Translations under genes and position numbers: made by a program
Notes under the pieces: model-generated
The model's input: the letters and a program-made list of their open reading frames with translations, nothing else
The model's database searches: none
What the model was told of the DNA's origin: nothing
Source: Candidatus Merdimorpha stercoravium
GTDB taxonomy: Bacteria; Bacteroidota; Bacteroidia; Flavobacteriales; UBA1820
Reading direction: 5' to 3'
Length of the DNA stretch: 5,865 bases
Assembly: GCA_018715295.1 (NCBI GenBank)
Contig: DVLY01000163.1
Location: forward strand, 1-5,865
Shown here: piece by piece, positions 1-5,839 of the stretch
Layout: each line of letters starts with the position of its first letter
Numbering within the stretch: the first letter of the stretch is position 1

Positions 1-20
1 GGAGGACGCGAGAGGATTTG

Positions 21-1739
21 TCAGAAGTCCATTTCCTTCTCGATGCGTTGGAGTTTTTCTCCCAGAGCCTTCCACACCTGTTCGTACTGCTCGAGAGAGG
101 GCAGCGGTGCGTTGACGCTGAAGTAAAACTTGATCTTCGGTTCGGTACCCGAGGGACGCGCGGCGATCTTGGCTCCGTCGGCCGTGTAGTAGATCAGCAC
201 GTCCGATTTGGGAATCCGGATGGGCGTCTGCGTACCGGTGGTAAGGTCCTTCGAGACGGAAGTCTTGTAATCGTCGATGCGCACTACGGGCGAGCCGTCG
301 ATGGTCTTGAGCGGGTTTTCCCGCAGGGTGTCCATCATGGCCTTGATCTGCTGGGCCCCCGAAACGCCTTCGCGGACGATGTTCACCAGGCTTTCGCGGT
401 ACATGCCGGTCTTTTGGTAGATCTTGAGCAGTTCCTGGAAAAAGGACGATCCGTTGGCTTTGGCCACGGCCGCCACTTCGCAAGCCAGGATGGTCGTGGT
501 GATGGAGTCCTTGTCGCGCACGAAATCGCCCACCATGAAGCCGAAGCTCTCTTCGCCGCCTCCGACGAATTCCTCCTGGCCTTCGGCGCGGCGGATCATG
601 TCGGCAATCCACTTGAAGCCCGTCAGCCCGGTTTTGCACTTCACTCCGTACAGGTCGGCGATCTTGTAGAAGATGTCCGAGGTAACGATGGTCGATCCGA
701 TGAACTGTTTCCCGTTGAGCCGGCCTTGTTTGCGCCAGCGTTCCAGAAGGTAGGATACCAGCACGGTGTTGGTCTGGTTGCCGTTGAGTAGTTCGAGTTC
801 TCCGTGCAGATTGCGCACCGCGATGCCGATGCGGTCGGCGTCCGGGTCGGTGCCTACCACCATGTCGGCATTTTCCCGGATGGCCAGGTCGGTGGCCATC
901 TTCAAGGCTTCGGGATTTTCCGGGTTGGGGGACTGGACGGTGGGGAAATCGCCCGAGGGGACCATTTGTTCCTCGACGGTTACGTAGTGGAAACCGGCGC
1001 GGTCCAGTGCGGGAATCATTGCCCGGAACGAAGTCCCGTGGATGGGGGTATATACCAGTTTGAAGTCCTCACGTCCCGTGGTGTCGCAACTGCCATGCTC
1101 GACGGCGGCTTCGACGAATGCACGGTCTACTTCCGCTCCGATGGTTTCGATGAGCCGTTCATCGGGCGTAAAGCGGATGTCGCCCACGTGCACTTTGGCC
1201 ACACGGTCGATGATGCCGGTGTCGTGCGGGGGGACTACCTGTGAGCCGTCGTCCCAGTAGGCTTTGTACCCGTTGTATTTGGGCGGGTTGTGGGAGGCGG
1301 TGATGATGATGCCGCTCTGGGCGTGCAGGTAACGGATGGCGAAGGAGATCTCCGGTGTGGGGCGGAAGCCGTCGAACAGATAGGCTTTGATGCCGTTGGC
1401 CGAGAGGACTTCGGCGCACATCCGGGAGAAGGTATCGGAATTGTGGCGGACGTCGCAGCCGATCACCACCGCGATCGGTTTCCCGGGGAACTGTTCCTTC
1501 AGGTAGTCGGCCAATCCCTGGGTGGCGGCGCCGATGGTGTAGCGGTTCATGCGGTTGGTGCCTACGCCCATGATGCCGCGCATGCCGCCAGTGCCGAATT
1601 CGAGGTCCTTGTAGAAGGCATCGACCAGTTCGTCGGACCCTTGGTCTATCATTTGCTGCACCTGTTGGCGCGTCTGCTCGTCGTATTGGTCGGAAAGCCA
1701 CGTCTTGGCTCGCTCCAACGCTAACTCTTTCAGTTCCAT
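21..1739 (-). CDS. Phosphoglucomutase/phosphomannomutase (alpha-D-phosphohexomutase family)
   Basis: This 572-residue cytoplasmic enzyme should move phosphate between C6 and C1 of a hexose through a phosphoserine and a bisphosphate intermediate, linking sugar 6-phosphates to nucleotide-sugar synthesis. All four family motifs are visible. TASHNP is at 147-152, with catalytic Ser149. The metal loop GTDPDADR is at 296-303, with Asp298, Asp300 and Asp302 as Mg ligands. The sugar-specificity loop GGGEESFG is at 393-400. The phosphate-binding loop RPSGTEPK is at 528-535. The length and the N-terminal FGTGGMRG segment (48-55) match the long PgcA/PGM2-like branch rather than short GlmM or ManB forms. 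It is the last visible gene of the leftward operon, 88 bp after the glycosyltransferase. The GEES loop is typical of glucose-accepting enzymes, but phosphomannose or phosphopentose use cannot be excluded, so no symbol is given. The ATG at 1739 gives the normal N-terminus, and no key residue is missing. Confidence 0.96.
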   Translation of the reverse strand: MELKELALERAKTWLSDQYDEQTRQQVQQMIDQGSDELVDAFYKDLEFGTGGMRGIMGVGTNRMNRYTIGAATQGLADYLKEQFPGKPIAVVIGCDVRHNSDTFSRMCAEVLSANGIKAYLFDGFRPTPEISFAIRYLHAQSGIIITASHNPPKYNGYKAYWDDGSQVVPPHDTGIIDRVAKVHVGDIRFTPDERLIETIGAEVDRAFVEAAVEHGSCDTTGREDFKLVYTPIHGTSFRAMIPALDRAGFHYVTVEEQMVPSGDFPTVQSPNPENPEALKMATDLAIRENADMVVGTDPDADRIGIAVRNLHGELELLNGNQTNTVLVSYLLERWRKQGRLNGKQFIGSTIVTSDIFYKIADLYGVKCKTGLTGFKWIADMIRRAEGQEEFVGGGEESFGFMVGDFVRDKDSITTTILACEVAAVAKANGSSFFQELLKIYQKTGMYRESLVNIVREGVSGAQQIKAMMDTLRENPLKTIDGSPVVRIDDYKTSVSKDLTTGTQTPIRIPKSDVLIYYTADGAKIAARPSGTEPKIKFYFSVNAPLPSLEQYEQVWKALGEKLQRIEKEMDF

Positions 1740-1827
1740 ATCGTGAAAGTTTTTGGTGTTTTTGTATATACGGTTGGTTTTTCTCTTGTTTGTATCGCGT
1801 TTGCGGCGAGTCCCAGGAAAGCCCCGC
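1740..1827 (-). other. Intergenic gap between glycosyltransferase and mutase
   Basis: These 88 bp separate the glycosyltransferase stop from the mutase start. The half next to the mutase (about 1740-1795) is clearly AT-rich, with T-runs on the plus strand, and contrasts with the GC-rich genes. I found no TAnnTTTG match, no convincing terminator hairpin and no clear Shine-Dalgarno sequence on the minus strand. It could hold a degenerate internal promoter for the mutase or be only an A-rich translation leader of the kind common in Bacteroidota. Confidence 0.4.
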
Positions 1828-2802
1828 TTATCCTTTTTTGAGTTGTTCGTCCTTGCCCAGGGTGCGGTCCAGGTAGAAGTCCGGCACGCGGCTGCGCCCC
1901 TTGACGATCATCTCGCCCACGAATCCCGCCATCAGGAATTGCACGCCCAGGATCATCATCGTCAAGGTGATGTAAAACCAGGGGTTGTCGGTGACCAGGA
2001 TGGTTTTTTGCCCGTGGTAGAGCAGCCAGAGTTTGGAAAAGCCCACGTATGCCGCGCTGAAAAACCCGACGATGAACATCAGAAAGCCCAGCGTACCGAA
2101 AAAGTGCATCGGCTGGCGGCCGAAGCGGCGGAGCACCACCATGGAGATCATGTCCAGAAAGCCGTTGATAAAGCGGTTCAGTCCAAACTTGGAATGGCCG
2201 TACTTGCGTGCCTGGTGATGGACGATCTTTTCCCCGATGCGGGAAAATCCGGCTTCCTGAGCCAACATCGGGATGTTGCGGTGCATTTCGCCGTAAAGGT
2301 CGATGGATTTGACCACCTCGCGGCGGTAGGCCTTCAGCCCGCAGTTGAAATCGTGCAGGGTAAGCCCGGTGGCCCGTCGGGCGACCCAGTTGTACAGTTT
2401 GGTCGGGAGGGTCTTCGAGAGCGGGTCGTAGCGTTTCTTTTTCCAGCCGGAGACCAGATCGTAGCCTTCCTGGGTGATCATGCGGTACATCTGGGGCAGT
2501 TCGTCCGGCGAATCCTGCAGGTCGGCGTCCATGGTGAAAACCACCTCGCCTTCCGCTGCGCGGAATCCGGCGCGCAGGGCCAGGGATTTGCCCTGGTTGC
2601 CCCGCAGTTTGACGCCCCGCACGGCCGGGTCGTCAACGGCCATCGCTTCGATGGTCTGCCACGAACCGTCGGTGGAGCCGTCGTCCACATAGATCGCTTC
2701 GTAGGTGAACCCTTCGCGGGTCATCACCCGGCGGATCCAGTCGTTGAGTTCGCGCAGGGATTCCTGTTCGTTGTACAGCGGGATGACGATCGATATTTGC
2801 AT
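1828..2802 (-). CDS. Family 2 glycosyltransferase, Dpm1/GtrB-like, with C-terminal membrane helices
   Basis: This 324-residue protein is an inverting GT-A glycosyltransferase, probably moving a sugar from a nucleotide donor to a polyprenyl-phosphate at the inner face of the cytoplasmic membrane. The catalytic domain fills about residues 1-220. The N-terminal strand ends in VIPLYNE (6-12), the nucleotide-binding VDDGSTDGS is at 39-47, and the metal-binding DAD sits in MDADLQDSPDE (91-101, Asp92 and Asp94). HRNIP (174-178) and ARKYGHSK (198-205) match conserved parts of the Dpm1/GtrB/ArnC group. Two hydrophobic helices follow, at about 234-253 and 277-296, then a basic tail. Length and layout are normal for bacterial GtrB-like enzymes. 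A purine-rich AAAGGGA lies 8 nt before the ATG and supports this start. It follows the second DUF4199 gene by 58 bp and precedes a sugar-phosphate mutase, which fits envelope glycan synthesis. The sugar donor and final acceptor cannot be read from sequence. Confidence 0.93.
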   Translation of the reverse strand: MQISIVIPLYNEQESLRELNDWIRRVMTREGFTYEAIYVDDGSTDGSWQTIEAMAVDDPAVRGVKLRGNQGKSLALRAGFRAAEGEVVFTMDADLQDSPDELPQMYRMITQEGYDLVSGWKKKRYDPLSKTLPTKLYNWVARRATGLTLHDFNCGLKAYRREVVKSIDLYGEMHRNIPMLAQEAGFSRIGEKIVHHQARKYGHSKFGLNRFINGFLDMISMVVLRRFGRQPMHFFGTLGFLMFIVGFFSAAYVGFSKLWLLYHGQKTILVTDNPWFYITLTMMILGVQFLMAGFVGEMIVKGRSRVPDFYLDRTLGKDEQLKKG

Positions 2803-2835
2803 GTTCGGTGTCCCTTTCTTTTTTCGGTTGCTGTC

Positions 2836-2854
2836 CCCGGGAATCGTTCCCGGG
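2836..2854 (-). other. Intergenic hairpin CCCGGGAA-TCG-TTCCCGGG
   Basis: A perfect 8-bp inverted repeat with a 3-base loop sits between the second DUF4199 gene and the glycosyltransferase, 7 bases past the DUF4199 stop codon. It lacks a following U-tract on either strand, so it does not look like a full intrinsic terminator. It could be an mRNA-stabilising or processing hairpin that protects the 3' end of the upstream cistron, or a weak attenuator that lowers glycosyltransferase expression. The structure is directly visible; the role is inference. Confidence 0.55.
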
Positions 2855-2860
2855 AGCGGA

Positions 2861-3382
2861 TCAGTTCATGGTTTGTCCTTCGGGAGGATAGGGGGCATCC
2901 CGTCGGAAGGACGAGGAGTAAATCGCGCCGAAGATCGCTCCGACGACCAGGTGTCCGAGGATGTAAAAAATACCGACGACGTAGGGCACGATCTTGATTA
3001 CATCGCGGATGGTCTGGTCGGGGATGTCGATGCCGGCGTCTTCGTAGGTCTGCTGCAGCAGCAGGAAGAGCTCCTGCGAGTCCTTTGCGGCCATCAGGGC
3101 GATCTGCGCTCCGGAGTACAAGGCGGCGATGATACCGATGTAGAGGAACATCAGGAAGGTGAGCAGGAAGCCTTCGCCCGAGGTGAGTGTCCCGCCGTTG
3201 AACTGGTCGCGGTAACGCCGCACGAAGTACATGGTGAGGAATACCAGGGCGAGCAGGCGCAGCAGCCAGGCGATCGTTCCCAGGATGGGCACGTAGCTCA
3301 GCAACGAGATAAGCGACAGGGCAAAGCCGGTGGTTACTCCGCAGTAGAAGGCGTATTGGCCGACAGACATTCTTTTTTCCAT
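2861..3382 (-). CDS. DUF4199-type four-helix membrane protein (second copy)
   Basis: This is a 173-residue integral membrane protein of unknown function. Four hydrophobic segments are visible at about residues 12-30, 33-54, 74-97 and 132-155. A polar region (98-131) lies between helices 3 and 4, and the tail is short and charged. The size, four-helix layout and polar insert containing YEDAGIDIPDQTIRDVI (113-129) fit the DUF4199 family, which occurs mainly in Bacteroidota. The upstream gene has a matching segment, YEKVGITVTDEVEELI, so the two are tandem paralogues that have diverged strongly. The start is the ATG at 3382, 36 bp after the first copy. An in-frame ATG four codons later (3370) is an alternative, and neither has a clear Shine-Dalgarno. 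Its position directly before a lipid-linked-type glycosyltransferase suggests a membrane role near glycan assembly, but that rests on gene order alone. Confidence 0.8.
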   Translation of the reverse strand: MEKRMSVGQYAFYCGVTTGFALSLISLLSYVPILGTIAWLLRLLALVFLTMYFVRRYRDQFNGGTLTSGEGFLLTFLMFLYIGIIAALYSGAQIALMAAKDSQELFLLLQQTYEDAGIDIPDQTIRDVIKIVPYVVGIFYILGHLVVGAIFGAIYSSSFRRDAPYPPEGQTMN

Positions 3383-3418
3383 TTCGGACGGGTATGTATG
3401 GGTTGGATGATTTCGGGT

Positions 3419-3946
3419 TTACAGGATGTCGTTGGGGTCTTTCTTGGAAAAGATCGCCCCGAGGATAAGACTCAGGATCGTCCAAACGAATAGTGCCAAT
3501 ACGATGGCATACGAAAAATATCTCCAGGAGAAATGCGTGCTGGCTTCGGCATTGGAGCGGATGAGTTCTTCTACCTCGTCGGTTACGGTGATGCCCACCT
3601 TTTCGTAGGCGGCCAGGGAGTTTTCGATGACTTCCTGTTCAAATCCGGGGTTGATGACGTTGTAGTAGAGCAAACCGAAGAAGTAGTTGATCACCGCACA
3701 GATCATCCCGGCTGTCAGGACAATGAGGAGGCCTTGGGCGAAAGCCATATAGCCGCCGTTGGCTTTGCGGAAGCCCAGCAGTCCGTAGATCATCACCCCG
3801 ATGAGCACGAGGTAGCTCACTCCCTGGAAAGCCCAGCCGAGCATGTTGATGTTCAGTACATAGGCCAAGAGCGTTACCAGAATGGCGGCTATCCCGGCGA
3901 TGACGCCGGTTTTTATGCCGTGGGGAAAGACGGAAGGATTGTCCAT
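3419..3946 (-). CDS. DUF4199-type four-helix membrane protein (first copy, operon leader gene)
   Basis: This 175-residue membrane protein of unknown function has four predicted helices at about residues 13-31, 39-58, 69-96 and 144-166. A polar segment of roughly 45 residues lies between helices 3 and 4 and carries YEKVGITVTDEVEELI (114-129), shared in outline with the next gene. The C-terminus is short and basic-acidic (SKKDPNDIL). These traits fit DUF4199. I chose the ATG at 3946, which gives a compact N-terminus (MDNPSVFPHG) just before helix 1, preceded by the A-rich, SD-poor leader usual for Bacteroidota. In-frame ATGs at 4015 and 4066 add a low-complexity polar extension. The 4066 one lies upstream of the likely -7 promoter element and can be discounted, while 4015 remains possible. 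It is the first gene of the leftward operon, so the divergent region probably drives all four genes. Confidence 0.8.
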   Translation of the reverse strand: MDNPSVFPHGIKTGVIAGIAAILVTLLAYVLNINMLGWAFQGVSYLVLIGVMIYGLLGFRKANGGYMAFAQGLLIVLTAGMICAVINYFFGLLYYNVINPGFEQEVIENSLAAYEKVGITVTDEVEELIRSNAEASTHFSWRYFSYAIVLALFVWTILSLILGAIFSKKDPNDIL

Positions 3947-3988
3947 GATGTTTGTCGAGTTTTTTGTTTCAATGTTTTGCGTATGATG

Positions 3989-4035
3989 GTTTCCCGGCAG
4001 CTTTTCTGTCCGCATGGGGAAACTCGCCGGGAAAC
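3989..4035 (-). promoter_or_regulatory. Long-range inverted repeat in the operon leader (alternative hairpin)
   Basis: GTTTCCCGGC at 3989-3998 is the exact reverse complement of GCCGGGAAAC at 4026-4035, with 27 bases between them. In the leftward transcript this forms a perfect 10-bp stem within the 5' leader of the first DUF4199 gene. The right arm is shared with the short hairpin at 4022-4044, so the two structures exclude each other. That layout resembles an RNA switch or attenuator, although no U-tract terminator follows either stem. The arms could instead be paired protein-binding sites on DNA. Confidence 0.5.
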
Positions 4036-4044
4036 CCGGCGGGT
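4022..4044 (-). promoter_or_regulatory. Compact GC hairpin near the predicted 5' end of the leftward transcript
   Basis: CGCCGGG at 4025-4031 and CCCGGCG at 4035-4041 form a perfect 7-bp stem with a 3-base loop. Beyond a single mismatch in the leftward RNA (a G-U pair if read rightward), two more pairs extend it to 4022-4044. It begins about 11 bases downstream of the minus-strand -7 element, so it should lie almost at the 5' end of that mRNA. Possible roles are protection of the 5' end, one state of a switch with the overlapping repeat at 3989-4035, or an operator. No U-run follows, so simple termination is unlikely. Confidence 0.5.
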
Positions 4045-4054
4045 GTTTATTGAA

Positions 4055-4062
4055 CAAAGATA
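4055..4062 (-). promoter_or_regulatory. Bacteroidota-type -7 promoter element for the leftward operon
   Basis: Read on the minus strand this is TATCTTTG, an exact match to the Bacteroidota -7 consensus TAnnTTTG. Transcription would start near 4048, leaving a leader of about 100 nt before the ATG at 3946. I could not find a good TTTG -33 element at the usual distance, so strength is uncertain. The match, its divergent intergenic position and the AT-rich setting support it. It also argues against the in-frame ATG at 4066 as the start of the first DUF4199 gene. Confidence 0.5.
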
Positions 4063-4096
4063 GCAATTGTCCCGGGAAATGTTATTGTATGCTTGT

Positions 4097-4104
4097 TATT
4101 TTTG
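4097..4104 (+). promoter_or_regulatory. Bacteroidota-type -7 promoter element for ybbR-coaE
   Basis: TATTTTTG here matches TAnnTTTG exactly. The expected transcript start is near 4110, giving a short, T-rich leader of about 27 nt to the ATG at 4137. No convincing -33 TTTG is present at the usual spacing; the sequence there is GC-rich (CCCGGGAAA). The element lies 34 bp from the opposing -7 element, so the two promoters probably share upstream DNA. It also supports 4137 over the in-frame ATGs at 4014 and 4089, which lie upstream of the presumed transcript start. Confidence 0.5.
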
Positions 4105-4136
4105 TTGTTTCCCCCTCGTTTGTTTATTTTCGTGGT

Positions 4137-5171
4137 ATGGAACAGGAACGACCCCGGCCGAAATCCCCCGGGGAGGACCCGCAACAGGAGCCGGATATCA
4201 AGGGGGAACTGCGCCGCATATTCGATGTCAAGGTACGGCACAACCGCTCGCTGGTGGTGCTGCTGGCGATCTTTGTCGGTATCCTGGCCATTTGGTTTTT
4301 GAAGCAGGTGGAAAACGGCTACGTGATGTCCGCTACCGTCTCGCCCGTCTATACGAATACCCCGGCGGGATATTCTTCGCGGGAACTTTCGACGCAAAAG
4401 ATCGGTATCGCGGTGCAGATGAACGGGTTCAACATGCTCAGCTACGCCGTCGGCTCGCGGCTGTTGGAGGTCGATCTGGCCAAGGTGGTGGAGAGTGCGC
4501 ACGGGCGCCATTTCTGGGTGCCGGCCAAGCATCCCGAACTGATGGCCCACGCAGTTTTGCCCACCGACCGCGTCGAGCAGATCGACGCCGATACGATCTA
4601 CCTGAACATGGGAGACGAGGTGGTCAAGACCGTCCCGGTCGAATTGGCCGGGGTGCGCACGAGTTTTCGCCCGGGCTACGGGATGTTCGATCCGGTGATG
4701 GTTCAACCGGCGCAGGTGAAGGTTTTCGGTACGCCGGAGGAGTTGGAAACCTTGGACCGGATCGTTTTGCCCGAGCGGACGTACCGCAATCTATCGGCTT
4801 CCCTGACGGATTCGGTAGCCGTCGAGTTGCCTTCCGGGTTGCGCAAAGTGCGGGTAGAGCCATCGCAGGTGGCCGTGTCCTTGACGGTAAAGCCCTATAC
4901 CGAAGGGACGATCCGCGTTCCGGTGCGGGCCGTGGGAGCTCCGGCGGGATGGTCGGCGAAGTTTTTCCCTTCGAAGGTAACGCTCCGCTACCGGGTGGCA
5001 GTGGAGGATTATGCGCGGATCGCGGAGAAGGATTTCCGGGTGACGGTCGATCTGTCCCACACCGATCCCGATTCGCGGTACGTGTATCCCAAGGTGACGG
5101 ATGCTCCGGCCTTTGCCGGCAAGGTAACTTTGGAACCCGAAAGGGTGCAGTATATCTATCGGAAACGTTGA
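4137..5171 (+). CDS. YbbR-like domain protein (CdaR family), membrane anchored
   Basis: This 344-residue protein has a charged cytoplasmic N-terminus (1-37), one membrane helix (about 38-55) and a large extracytoplasmic beta-rich part (about 60-343). That part reads as YbbR-type repeats. Signs include GYVMSATVSPVYTNTPAGY (61-79), a middle unit ending DSVAVELPSGLRKVRVEPSQ (225-244), and KPYTEGTIRVPVRAVGAPAGW (252-272) opening the last unit. In Firmicutes, CdaR regulates the di-adenylate cyclase CdaA; whether Bacteroidota homologues do so is not shown here, and no cyclase gene is present. In Bacteroidota the gene commonly sits next to coaE, as here, often after nusB and yajC, which are absent upstream. 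The start at 4137 places the hydrophilic tail directly before the helix and follows the -7 element. Longer in-frame starts (4014, 4089) begin before that element. No Shine-Dalgarno is visible. Confidence 0.87.
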   Translation: MEQERPRPKSPGEDPQQEPDIKGELRRIFDVKVRHNRSLVVLLAIFVGILAIWFLKQVENGYVMSATVSPVYTNTPAGYSSRELSTQKIGIAVQMNGFNMLSYAVGSRLLEVDLAKVVESAHGRHFWVPAKHPELMAHAVLPTDRVEQIDADTIYLNMGDEVVKTVPVELAGVRTSFRPGYGMFDPVMVQPAQVKVFGTPEELETLDRIVLPERTYRNLSASLTDSVAVELPSGLRKVRVEPSQVAVSLTVKPYTEGTIRVPVRAVGAPAGWSAKFFPSKVTLRYRVAVEDYARIAEKDFRVTVDLSHTDPDSRYVYPKVTDAPAFAGKVTLEPERVQYIYRKR

Positions 5172-5184
5172 TCCTGAAAATGCG

Positions 5185-5796
5185 ATGAAACGGCTTCTCT
5201 ATACCGTAGGGCTTACCGGCGGGATCGGCTCGGGGAAAAGCACGCTGGCGGCGATGCTGGCTCGACGCGGCGCGGCGGTGTATTCGGCCGATGTGCAGGC
5301 CAAGGAACTGATGGATTCCGATCCGGTCCTGATGGCGGGTATCCGGGCTTTGCTCGGCGAGCGCGCCTATGTGCAGGGTCGTTTGGACCGCGGGTATGTG
5401 GCCGGGAAGGTTTTTGCCGATGCGGGGCTTCTGGCCCGGCTCGATGCCTTGGTGCATCCGGCGGTGTACTGGGATTTCGAGCACTGGCGCTTGTGCGCCC
5501 AGGGGCCGTATGCGGTGTTCGAGTCGGCGATCCTTTTCGAGTCCGGCGGCGATCGTCGGTGCGATATGACGGTGGCGGTATGTATTCCGCAGCAGGTGCG
5601 CATCGAGCGCACGATGGCGCGCGATGGTTTGTCCCGCGAGCAGGTTTTGGCGCGGATGGAGCGGCAGATGTCCGACCGTCAGCGGGCGGAACGGGCCGAC
5701 GTGGTGGTAACGGCGGTGGATTTCCCGGAAAAGGAACGCGAGGCCGACCGCCTGGATGCGTTGTTCCGGCTCCGCGCTCGGGAGGCGGATCGTTAG
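5185..5796 (+). CDS. coaE: Dephospho-CoA kinase
   Basis: This 203-residue soluble kinase performs the last step of coenzyme A synthesis, transferring phosphate from ATP to the 3'-hydroxyl of dephospho-CoA. The Walker A loop GGIGSGKS is at 12-19, followed by the substrate-side SADVQAKEL segment (34-42, Asp36). HPAV at 91-94 is the usual CoaE mid-domain signature. ESAILFESG (113-121) is the equivalent of the conserved hydrophobic-Glu strand, and the Arg-rich lid covers about 139-170 (RIERTMARDGLS, then MERQMSDRQ). The length is normal. The C-terminal nucleotide-base segment reads ADVVVTAVDFPEKE, where many homologues have an Asn-x-Gly after the strand, so that site has drifted. The gene starts 13 bp after the ybbR-like stop with no good Shine-Dalgarno and is probably co-transcribed and translationally coupled. 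A terminator-like hairpin follows. Confidence 0.95.
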   Translation: MKRLLYTVGLTGGIGSGKSTLAAMLARRGAAVYSADVQAKELMDSDPVLMAGIRALLGERAYVQGRLDRGYVAGKVFADAGLLARLDALVHPAVYWDFEHWRLCAQGPYAVFESAILFESGGDRRCDMTVAVCIPQQVRIERTMARDGLSREQVLARMERQMSDRQRAERADVVVTAVDFPEKEREADRLDALFRLRAREADR

Positions 5797-5839
5797 TCCG
5801 CGGGGTGTGCGGGCAGGCTTTCCGTGAGCGGGGGCAAGC

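Noticed and set aside
1..20. Terminator or downstream gene after the mutase
   Set aside because: Only 20 bases remain past the stop codon; no hairpin or start codon can be supported in them.
18..1724. Several plus-strand frames of 70 to 257 codons opposite the mutase
   Set aside because: The mutase has all four catalytic motifs on the minus strand; the antisense translations show no domain and are composition artefacts.
1753..2997. A 414-codon open frame on the plus strand, opposite the glycosyltransferase and second DUF4199 gene
   Set aside because: It lies antisense to recognisable genes with intact family motifs, has low-complexity His/Asp/Gly/Arg-rich translation and matches no family. 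GC-rich DNA gives such shadow frames.
4022..4044. Intrinsic terminator for either divergent unit
   Set aside because: The stem is followed by only a broken T-run on the plus strand (GTTTATT) and by TTCCCC on the minus strand. No gene ends nearby.
3947..4066. N-terminal extension of the first DUF4199 protein from an ATG at 4066 or 4015
   Set aside because: The extra residues are polar and featureless. The 4066 start lies upstream of the likely -7 element. The 4015 start cannot be fully excluded but has no ribosome site.
4014..4136. N-terminal extension of the YbbR-like protein from 4014 or 4089
   Set aside because: Both starts lie upstream of the -7 element at 4097-4104. The 4014 extension also reads through the hairpin region and has Cys-rich, non-family sequence.
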